64,000 bases of DNA. It comes from Candidatus Binatia bacterium. Lineage in GTDB: Bacteria; Desulfobacterota; Binatia; Bin18. Under the pieces are notes generated by a model. The model searched no databases. It worked only from the letters and a program-made list of their open reading frames with translations, and had not been told where the DNA came from. Below, piece by piece: positions 57,360 to 64,000 of this stretch (the stretch's first letter is position 1; each line of letters begins with the position of its first letter). The translations under genes and the position numbers were made by a program. The stretch spans positions 124,001-188,000 of the forward strand of contig JAJDTY010000073.1 in assembly GCA_022826945.1 (NCBI GenBank), read 5' to 3'.

Positions 57360-59642
57360 GTGAGGCCGACATCCACTCCGGTAGTCAAAGATTTGGTCCT
57401 GATCGGCGGCGGCCACAGTCATGTCACGGTGCTGAAGCGCTTTGGCATGACGCCGCTCCCCGGTGTCCGCGTGACGCTGATTTGTCGCGATACGCACGCG
57501 CCGTATTCCGGCATGTTGCCCGGCTATATCGCCGGACATTACACCTTTGATCAGGCCCATATCGATCTTGGACCGCTGTCCCGGTTTGCCGGAGCGCAGT
57601 TTTTTCACGATGAAGTGATCGGCCTGGACCTGACCAACAAGCAGGTTGTATGTCGCACCCGGCCACCCGTGGCCTATGATGCCCTGTCCATCAATATCGG
57701 GGCCACGCCCGCTGTTGGGCATATACCCGGTGCCGGGCACACCGGGGTGGCCGTCAAGCCCATAGACAGTTTTTGGCGGCATTGGGAACAGCTCCGCGAG
57801 CGCTGTCTGGAACGGACCGACCGCACGACCATCGGTGTCATCGGCGGTGGAGCCGGGAGCGTGGAACTCCTGCTGGCCGTCCAATATCGCCTCGAACATC
57901 TGCTCGCCCAGCAAAAGCGGCCCGCCGACCATCTCGTTTTTTACCTCATCAGCGGGACACCAGAGATTCTGCCGACCCACAACCCGCGCGTCCGGGACGC
58001 GTTTATGCGTATGCTCAAGCAGCGCAACGTCGAGGTCCGAACGGACTGTCTCGTCACCGGCGCTGCCGAAGGGGGCGTGCGTTTTGCCGATGGCACCCAC
58101 CTCGCTCTGGACGAGATGCTGTGGGTCACCACGGCCGGCGCTGCCGGCTGGCCGGGCGAGGCCGGCCTGGCCACGGACGAGCAGGGTTTTATCGCGGTGC
58201 AGGATACGCTCCAGTCCGTTTCCCATCCCGAGGTCTTTGCCGCCGGAGATATTGCCGCGGTCGTCAACCATCCCCGCCCAAAATCGGGGGTGTTCGCCGT
58301 ACGCCAGGGGCCGCCGTTGGCAAAGAATCTGCGCCGTTTTCTGCGAGGCCAGGCGGTCAAAGCCTTTGCACCGCAAAAGCAGTTTCTGAGCCTGATCTCT
58401 ACCGGCGACCAATATGCGGTGGCTTCGCGTTCACGCTGGGCGTGTGAAGGCCAGTGGGTCTGGAAGTGGAAAGACTGGATCGACCGGCGTTTTATCCGCA
58501 AATACAACGAGCTGCCGGATATGCCCGACGACGAGCCCGCCCAGGTGGAGCAGGGACTGGCCGATGCGCAGGTTCTCAAGGAGATTTCCGCCTTTGCCAT
58601 GCGGTGTGGCGGCTGCGGGTCCAAAATCGGCAGTACGGTCCTCAACCAGGCCCTGGCGCGCCTTGAGCCGGTTGACCGCTCCGACGTTATTGTCGGCCTG
58701 CACGCGCCGGACGATGCGGCCGTGGTCACCGTCCCGCCCGGAAAAGCCTTGGTGCAGACCGTTGATTTTTTCCGGGCCTTTATTGAAGACCCGTTTGTCT
58801 TTGGTCAAATCGCGGCCACCCATGCCCTGGGCGATATCTTTGCCATGGGCGCGGAGCCGCAGACCGCCCTGGCCCTGGTCACCATCCCGTACGGCCTGGA
58901 ACACAAGGTGCGGGACCAACTCACCCAGCTCATGGCCGGGGCCCTGGAGGTCCTCAACCAGGAACACACGGCGCTGGTTGGGGGGCATACCAGTGAGGGG
59001 AGCGAACTGGCGCTGGGATTTGCCATCAACGGTCTGGCAAGTCAGGAATCCGTCCTGAAAAAAAGCGGCATGCAGCCGGGACAAGCGCTGATTCTGACCA
59101 AGGCGCTGGGCACCGGGGCGCTGTTTGCCGCAGACATGCGACTCAAAGCCAAAGGGCGCTGGGTCGAAGTCGCGCTCGCCTCCATGCGGCAGTCAAGCCG
59201 GGCCGGGGCAGACTGCCTGCGTCAGCACGGCGCAACCGCCATGACCGACGTGACCGGATTCGGTTTGCTGGGCCATTTGGTCGAAATGGTCCGGGCCTCG
59301 GCCGTTGACGCGGTCCTCAATATGGAACGGCTGCCTCTCCTGCCCGGTGCGCTGGAGGTCGTTCAGCAGGGCATTTTTTCGTCCCTGCAACCGCAGAATA
59401 TTCGGCTGCGGCGGGCTATCCGCGAGGTGGAGGGGGCGGCCCAGCATCCGCATTACGCTCTGCTGTTCGACCCGCAGACCGCCGGTGGACTCTTGGCCAG
59501 TATCCCATCCGAGCAGGCCCAGGCGTGTCTCCGGGAGCTTCAGGCTCTCGGCTACCAGGACGCGGCCATTGTCGGCGCGGTGCAGGCGCAGAGCGATGCG
59601 CTTGAGCCCATCAGCCTGCACGCAGAATCGCCTCACGTATAG
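57360..59642 (+). CDS. selD: NADH dehydrogenase-selenide, water dikinase fusion (SelD)
   Basis: 760 residues from GTG. N-terminal ~1-380 is a pyridine-nucleotide-disulfide oxidoreductase-type FAD/NAD(P)H domain: [11 protein letters not shown] (16-22), [11 protein letters not shown] (162-166) and AAGDIAA (296-299). C-terminal ~410-745 is Sel[10 protein letters not shown] (416-424, catalytic Cys), [29 protein letters not shown] and [13 protein letters not shown]. SelD makes selenophosphate. Linking a flavin oxidoreductase may supply reduced selenium. No selenoprotein gene was recognised in the window. Confidence 0.92.
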   Translation: MRPTSTPVVKDLVLIGGGHSHVTVLKRFGMTPLPGVRVTLICRDTHAPYSGMLPGYIAGHYTFDQAHIDLGPLSRFAGAQFFHDEVIGLDLTNKQVVCRTRPPVAYDALSINIGATPAVGHIPGAGHTGVAVKPIDSFWRHWEQLRERCLERTDRTTIGVIGGGAGSVELLLAVQYRLEHLLAQQKRPADHLVFYLISGTPEILPTHNPRVRDAFMRMLKQRNVEVRTDCLVTGAAEGGVRFADGTHLALDEMLWVTTAGAAGWPGEAGLATDEQGFIAVQDTLQSVSHPEVFAAGDIAAVVNHPRPKSGVFAVRQGPPLAKNLRRFLRGQAVKAFAPQKQFLSLISTGDQYAVASRSRWACEGQWVWKWKDWIDRRFIRKYNELPDMPDDEPAQVEQGLADAQVLKEISAFAMRCGGCGSKIGSTVLNQALARLEPVDRSDVIVGLHAPDDAAVVTVPPGKALVQTVDFFRAFIEDPFVFGQIAATHALGDIFAMGAEPQTALALVTIPYGLEHKVRDQLTQLMAGALEVLNQEHTALVGGHTSEGSELALGFAINGLASQESVLKKSGMQPGQALILTKALGTGALFAADMRLKAKGRWVEVALASMRQSSRAGADCLRQHGATAMTDVTGFGLLGHLVEMVRASAVDAVLNMERLPLLPGALEVVQQGIFSSLQPQNIRLRRAIREVEGAAQHPHYALLFDPQTAGGLLASIPSEQAQACLRELQALGYQDAAIVGAVQAQSDALEPISLHAESPHV

Positions 59643-60166
59643 GCTCTGAGAAAAAAGAAGACGAGCACGCCGGTGACCGAGACGTAGAGCCAAATCGGGA
59701 AGGTGTAGCGCGCGATCTTTTTGTGGGCCTCAAACTGTTTGCGGGCCGCATGGTAGAGCGTAGTGAAGACCAGGGGCAGGGCGACAATGGACAGCACGAT
59801 ATGACTGATCAGGATGAAAAAATACAGCAGCCGAATCGGTCCCTGGCCGGGAAAAGGAGTATCGCCATGAAAATGGTGATACACGATATAACTCACCAGA
59901 AAGAGGACCGAGAACACCAGCGCAGCCAGCATGCAGCGAATATGCCTGTCCCGGTTGCCGCGCTTGATATTGACAAACCCGCCGATCAAACAGCAGGCGC
60001 ACAGAGCATTGAAGCAGGCGTTTGCCGCCGGGAGGTAGGTCACCCACTCTCCCTCTGTCGTGGCCGCCGGCTTGTAGTAAATCAGCCAGATCAGAAATCC
60101 GCTCACGAGCAAGCCGAGGAGCAAAAACCAGGAAAACGGGTTGCGCGTGATGGCCGGTGTTGACAT
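59633..60166 (-). CDS. DUF420 membrane protein
   Basis: 177 residues from the ATG at 60166, with four or five membrane helices and conserved His residues ([55 protein letters not shown]). DUF420 proteins are linked to cytochrome oxidase assembly (CtaM-like). Convergent with selD, overlapping 10 nt at the ends. Confidence 0.85.
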   Translation of the reverse strand: MSTPAITRNPFSWFLLLGLLVSGFLIWLIYYKPAATTEGEWVTYLPAANACFNALCACCLIGGFVNIKRGNRDRHIRCMLAALVFSVLFLVSYIVYHHFHGDTPFPGQGPIRLLYFFILISHIVLSIVALPLVFTTLYHAARKQFEAHKKIARYTFPIWLYVSVTGVLVFFFLRAYT

Positions 60167-60276
60167 GGGCTCGAAGCTACCGACGGAAGAGAGGGAGATC
60201 AAGTCTCCGCGTGTCGCGCCCGCCGCACTATTCCGCTAGAATGCCGCATCATCAGAACGAAGCGAAGGAGGACCGT

Positions 60277-61062
60277 ATGCAGTTTGTCAGTCTGGAAGAA
60301 GCCAAGCAGGCATCGGGTCTGCGCCTGGCGTTTGTGGCCAATGCGCCGAGCCCGTGGGGAGAAGCGGTCAAGGGTATGCTCAAGACCAAGAATATTCCCT
60401 TTACCGCCACGCTTTATCTGCCCGGTGACCCAGAGGCGAATAAGGGCCTGGTGGAGTGGACGGGCGAAGATAGCGCACCGTCCGCCATGTATGAGGACGA
60501 AGCGCCCCGGTCCGGCTGGGCGGAGATCCTGCTCTTGCTCGAACGCCTCCAGCCCGAACCCCGCCTTATTCCGGCTGACCCGGAGCAACGCGCGCTGATG
60601 TTCGGGCTCTCGTATGAAATCTGCGGCGAAATGGGCCTGGGCTGGGCCGCTCGCCTCATGATGTGCGATGCCGCCATAGACCCGAATGTGGACTATCCCA
60701 TTCCCGCCGAGATGGGTCACTATCTTGGCGCGAAATACGGTTACCGGCCCGGCATCGGCCCGGAGGCCACCAAACGGGTGACCGACGTGCTGACCCTCCT
60801 GTCTGCCCGCCTCAAAGCCGAGCAGGCACAGGGCAACCGCTTTCTCATGGGCGAACACGTCACGGCCCTGGACTTCTACTGGGCAACGTTTTGCGCCCTG
60901 ATGAAACCGCTGCCGCCCGAGCAGTGCAAGATCATGGAGGTGTTACGCGCCGCCTTTGAGTTCCCCAATCCGGCGATTGAGAACGCACTCGACCCGGCCC
61001 TGATCGAACATCGGGACTTTATGTATAACGAGTATCTCGGGTTGCCCATGGTGCTGTCGTAA
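60277..61062 (+). CDS. Glutathione S-transferase-like protein
   Basis: The start at 60277 follows AAGGAGGACCG. The N-terminal ~80 residues are a thioredoxin-like domain (LAFVANAPSPWGEAVKGMLKTKNIPF) and the rest helical (MGEHVTALDFYWATFCALMKPLP), the usual GST C-terminal domain. Substrate unknown; it may detoxify electrophiles. Confidence 0.75.
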   Translation: MQFVSLEEAKQASGLRLAFVANAPSPWGEAVKGMLKTKNIPFTATLYLPGDPEANKGLVEWTGEDSAPSAMYEDEAPRSGWAEILLLLERLQPEPRLIPADPEQRALMFGLSYEICGEMGLGWAARLMMCDAAIDPNVDYPIPAEMGHYLGAKYGYRPGIGPEATKRVTDVLTLLSARLKAEQAQGNRFLMGEHVTALDFYWATFCALMKPLPPEQCKIMEVLRAAFEFPNPAIENALDPALIEHRDFMYNEYLGLPMVLS

Positions 61063-61100
61063 CAGGACCGGGAGACACCCGCGTCTCCCGCTTCATTTCC

Positions 61101-61589
61101 ATGCCCATCCCCGAACGGTATAACCGCGGCTACAACCTTGGCGTTGGCGGCGCGGTCGTGCGTGACAACCGTCTGCTGCTCGTGCGCCGGGCCTCACGGC
61201 GGGGCAGGGGGAACTGGCAGGTGCCGGGCGGCTTCGTCGAGCCGGACGAAACCATTGAGCAGGCCGTTGTCCGCGAGGTCCGGGAGGAAGCCGGCGTGAC
61301 CGGAGAGGTGCAGGGCGTCATCGGGTTGCGGAATCGGTGTGATCCCGACATCGGCAACAGCCTGTACATCGTCCTGCTGATGAAACCGCTGGGCGGCGGG
61401 CCGCAACCCGATATGGACGAGGTGGACCGCGCCGAGTATTTGACCCTGGAGCAGATCGAGCAATTGGAGCAGGTGCCGCCCATTAATCGGGAGATCGCCC
61501 GCCGCGTGCTCTCCCAGGAAAAATGCCTGCTGGCACCGCAAGAGCTTATTCATCTCAACGGCCAACCCTACACGCTCTTTGTTGGTTAG
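61101..61589 (+). CDS. Nudix hydrolase
   Basis: 162 residues. The Nudix box is at 43-65 (GGFVEPDETIEQAVVREVREEAG), with all signature Glu/Arg residues. Hydrolyses nucleoside diphosphate-X; substrate not predictable. It follows the GST gene after 38 nt. Confidence 0.92.
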   Translation: MPIPERYNRGYNLGVGGAVVRDNRLLLVRRASRRGRGNWQVPGGFVEPDETIEQAVVREVREEAGVTGEVQGVIGLRNRCDPDIGNSLYIVLLMKPLGGGPQPDMDEVDRAEYLTLEQIEQLEQVPPINREIARRVLSQEKCLLAPQELIHLNGQPYTLFVG

Positions 61590-61786
61590 TGGCGAGGTCT
61601 GTGTCTCGCTATTCTTGTAGCAGGCGGCGTGGCCGGGTGCGGGTACGGGAAAATCAAAGCGGTGCGGACCGATGCTGACCTCTCTGTTCTGAAAAATTTG
61701 AGGCAAAAAGGACAATTTGGCCGAAGCCTGTTCAGCGCGGGAAGGAGGGGGGCACTGCCTATCCGGACGGCGTGACCCGCAGCCTC
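61590..61786. other. Open frame resembling a lipoprotein leader, no start
   Basis: In the Nudix frame after its stop comes GLCLAILVAGGVAGCGYGKIKAVRTD, a hydrophobic segment with a lipobox-like VAGC, open to 61775. There is no ATG/GTG/TTG before it. It may be the relic of a lipoprotein or substrate-binding protein. Confidence 0.25.
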
Positions 61787-62161
61787 CTATTGAAAGGAGT
61801 CGTCGCACGCAGCAATGGTGTCCGGGGCGGTCGCGAGTTGCTCCTCCCACGCATGGCCCTCAAACCAATACTGGCGGCGCTGTGCGAGCCAGCCGTTAGC
61901 ATGGGCGCCACCGGCGACAACGGCTTGGACGACCTCGGTGTCGGTATCAAAGAGCAGGAGCATGGCCTGGGGAAACACATTCTCAATCGCAGGGATGGAC
62001 GAGGCACCCCGCCGGGTCGCAATCGTGACAGCGGCAGAGTTGAAATCGGCCAGCGTCTCCAACTCTGAGGTCTTCTCGGTATTCGCCACGAGGAAGAGCC
62101 CGGTCGCGTTGTACGGTGACGTGAAATTGACCCTGAGATTGCGTTCCGGCAGGATCGACAA
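61787..62161 (-). pseudogene. Fragment of an ABC-transporter solute-binding protein (family 3)
   Basis: The frame reads ILPERNLRVNFTSPYNATGLFLVANTEKTSELETLADFNSAAVTIATRRGAS...LLLFDTDTEVVQAVVAGGAHA, matching the middle of polar amino-acid binding proteins (lobe 2). A stop lies just before the fragment, no true start is present, and the C-terminus after GGAHA (NGWLAQ...) is unrelated-looking. Likely a deleted gene. Confidence 0.6.
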
Positions 62162-62383
62162 GCCCTTCGCCGTTCAACTCCCCAGTCTCCCCCTGCTTCT
62201 CCCGGATCTCACACCTCGCAAGAACTCCTTCATCTCAACGACACATCCCCCACTTTTCGCTAGACAGTTGTTATATGCTGGGTTCCGGCTATAGGAAAAA
62301 TTACTGGGTATAGTCAAAAATAGATATTCCAGGCTGTAGAACTGCCGAGCTTATGCTAACCCTAATGGCAAAAGGGAAAATCC

Positions 62384-63199
62384 GTGAGCATGACTCCGCA
62401 ACAAGAAACACTTGAACTGCGCGGGGACGGCGCGGCGCAGGCCACTATTCAATTCTGCTACCATCAGGCCGGCCGGGGGCTGCCGCTGGTATGGCTCCAC
62501 TGGCTGTGGGGCGAGCCGGGCTGGATGGACTACCACCAGCGGCTCGCCGAACGTTTCCAGGTATTTGTGCCCGACCTGCCGGGCTATGGACAATCCACGT
62601 TGCCGGAATGGGCGAAGACCCCGCACGACTTGGCGGTGTTGCTGCTGCAATTCCTCGATGCGCTGTCGCTTCAACGACCGATTGTCGTTGGCTCGTGCCT
62701 CGGGGGATGGGTCGGGGCTGAACTCGCCCTGCTCAGGCCGGAGCGTATTGCCAAGCTGGTTTTGATCAGCCCGCTCGGCTTGGTGCAGGATTGGACCAAG
62801 GTGCCCAACCTCTTCTATACGGACCCGGCGCGCCTGCCGCGGTATCTTTTTACGGACACGGCTCCGGAGCAGGCCTCACTGTATGTTCCGGAACTGCGTC
62901 ACTGGACCGACGCATTCATCAACAACCGAAACGCGAGCATCCGCCTGGTGTTTGACCCCTACCTCCACAGTCGCGGGCTGCGCCATCATTTACATCTTTT
63001 GACGACCCCAACGCTTGTCGTCTGGGGCGAGCGGGACCCTCTCCTGGGGCCAGCGCACGCCGCGCTGTGGACGGCATCGCTGCCGCAGGCCCACCGCGTG
63101 CTCATTCCGGGGGCGGGACATCTCCCGTACGTGGAAGAGTGCGAGGCCGTGCTCCAGGCTATTCACACCTTCATTCCGCCACAGGAGGGAGGAGCATGA
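62384..63199 (+). CDS. Alpha/beta hydrolase with Cys at the nucleophile position
   Basis: 271 residues from GTG at 62384 (alternative ATG at 62390). LVWLHWLWG is the oxyanion region, VVGSCLGGWVG the nucleophile elbow with Cys105 replacing Ser, VVWGERDPLLG the acid and GAGHLPYVEE the His. A Cys nucleophile is known in dienelactone hydrolases, but this looks more like the C-C hydrolase branch. Its stop overlaps the start of the next monooxygenase (ATGA). Confidence 0.85.
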   Translation: MSMTPQQETLELRGDGAAQATIQFCYHQAGRGLPLVWLHWLWGEPGWMDYHQRLAERFQVFVPDLPGYGQSTLPEWAKTPHDLAVLLLQFLDALSLQRPIVVGSCLGGWVGAELALLRPERIAKLVLISPLGLVQDWTKVPNLFYTDPARLPRYLFTDTAPEQASLYVPELRHWTDAFINNRNASIRLVFDPYLHSRGLRHHLHLLTTPTLVVWGERDPLLGPAHAALWTASLPQAHRVLIPGAGHLPYVEECEAVLQAIHTFIPPQEGGA

Positions 63200-64000
63200 G
63201 AGTCTTTAATATGGTGCTGTTTGGCTGGCCGCATCTGCCCGACGATGCTCCCGTTGGGACGCCCGGATCGTATCCACTGTCGAACAGGTATTTTGATCCT
63301 GTCCAAGGAAACGCCCTGCTGCAACAAGAGTTGGACCGGATCACGCTCAGTGATGAGCTTGGGTTGGACGGCTTTACCTGTCAGGAGCATCATGGCGGCG
63401 GCGGATTTTGTGCCATGGTACCCTCGACCCACCTCATGGCGGCCGCCGTCTCACAACGCACGCAACAGCTTCACGTGGCGGTCACCGGCACGTGCATTCC
63501 GTTACACCACCCGCTGGCCATTGCGGAAGAGGTCGCCATGCTGGACCACCTGAGTAATGGACGTTTCATCTGGGGGGCGCTACGCGGCTTTCCGACCGAA
63601 TACCTGTCCTACAACGTCAACCCGGCGGAATCCCAGGCCCGGTTTCGGGAAGGGTTTTCCTTGGTCCTGAAAGCCCTTTCGAGTGAGGGGCCGTTTGATT
63701 TTGACGGCCAGTTTTACCGCGTCCGGGACTACAACATCTGGCCCAAGCCCCTGCAGCAGCCCTATCCGAAAATCTGGATGGCGGCCAACAGCCTGGACTC
63801 GCTCGATTTTGCGGTCAAGAATCGCACCTATATTGCCACGCCGTGGGTCAGTATTGAGCGCACGCGCGCGGTGCACGAGACGTATTATCGGCTGGCTCAC
63901 GAGCAAAGCATCCCCGTCCCCGAGGATTTTGATGACATGTTTGCCTCGATCTGTGCCTTATACGTGGGCGAGAGCGATAAGAAGGCCCGCCAGGAGGCCG
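63196..64000 (+). CDS. LLM-class flavin-dependent oxidoreductase (partial)
   Basis: At least 268 residues, truncated by the window edge. The ATG at 63196 follows GGAGGGAGGAG. MRVFNMVLFGWP, LDGFTCQEHHGGGGF, TGTCIPLHHPLAIAEEVAMLDHLSNGRFIWGALRG and YPKIWMAANSLDSLDFAVK are typical luciferase-like monooxygenase segments. It needs a flavin reductase partner and may oxidise a product of the coupled alpha/beta hydrolase gene. The substrate is unknown. Confidence 0.9.
   Translation, partial: MRVFNMVLFGWPHLPDDAPVGTPGSYPLSNRYFDPVQGNALLQQELDRITLSDELGLDGFTCQEHHGGGGFCAMVPSTHLMAAAVSQRTQQLHVAVTGTCIPLHHPLAIAEEVAMLDHLSNGRFIWGALRGFPTEYLSYNVNPAESQARFREGFSLVLKALSSEGPFDFDGQFYRVRDYNIWPKPLQQPYPKIWMAANSLDSLDFAVKNRTYIATPWVSIERTRAVHETYYRLAHEQSIPVPEDFDDMFASICALYVGESDKKARQEA

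Noticed and set aside
1-64000. tRNA, rRNA or CRISPR arrays
   Set aside because: No cloverleaf-type sequence with a typical T-loop, no rRNA-like stretch and no regular repeat-spacer pattern were seen by eye; a covariance-model search would settle it.

Overview
The window reads as a chromosomal segment of a free-living or host-associated environmental bacterium with a fairly high G+C content. Several housekeeping and catabolic genes are typical of metabolically versatile uncultured lineages such as Entotheonella/Tectomicrobia or Binatota: multiple HyuA/HyuB hydantoinases, N-acyl-D-amino-acid deacylases, CaiB/BaiF CoA transferases, a luciferase-like monooxygenase and a fused NADH dehydrogenase-SelD. 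That placement is inference; no rRNA or tRNA gene was found to anchor it.

Layout. 1-6.5 kb holds the end of an Nramp-like transporter, a decayed VapBC module, a short-chain dehydrogenase, a cupin, an NCS2 permease with an unusual cytoplasmic tail, mutM, a VOC protein and a small gene split by an amber codon. 6.6-29.5 kb is an accessory island, visibly less G+C rich in parts. It contains a large two-nuclease protein, an IS5/IS427-type element with a disrupted transposase, a secreted thermonuclease, an ssb interrupted by a single TAG, and a small 17-residue-repeat protein. It also contains a Dam/membrane-protein/DGQHR operon, a complete His-Xaa-Ser operon (hxsD-hxsB-hxsC-hxsA plus a TIGR03982-like protein and a di-haem MauG-like protein), two HEPN proteins, a RelA/SpoT-domain protein with an HTH partner, a DUF3800 protein, a lipoprotein pair and a resolvase remnant.

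29.6-59.6 kb is mainly an amide/hydantoin/D-amino-acid degradation region. It holds a secreted polysaccharide deacetylase-like enzyme, two paralogous D-aminoacylase-type amidohydrolases, a hydantoin-racemase-like and an N-carbamoyl-amino-acid-hydrolase-like gene in one overlapping pair, three hyuA and three hyuB genes, a TetR regulator, two adjacent CoA transferases, RidA, a methyltransferase and VOC/SnoaL proteins. Small toxin-antitoxin and DUF modules are scattered between these genes. 57.3-64 kb carries NADH dehydrogenase-SelD, a DUF420 protein, a GST-like protein, a Nudix hydrolase, a broken solute-binding protein, an alpha/beta hydrolase with a Cys at the nucleophile position, and the start of an LLM-class flavin monooxygenase.

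Three points stand out. First, the Dam/4-TM/DGQHR operon is tightly coupled and looks like an uncharacterised, defence-type system. Second, the His-Xaa-Ser cassette is complete, with every junction overlapping, and is extended by a MauG-like di-haem enzyme. Third, the window is full of cut genes: in four places an antitoxin gene survives while its toxin is missing or reduced to a short stub, and several other genes persist only as 5' stubs or with single in-frame stops.
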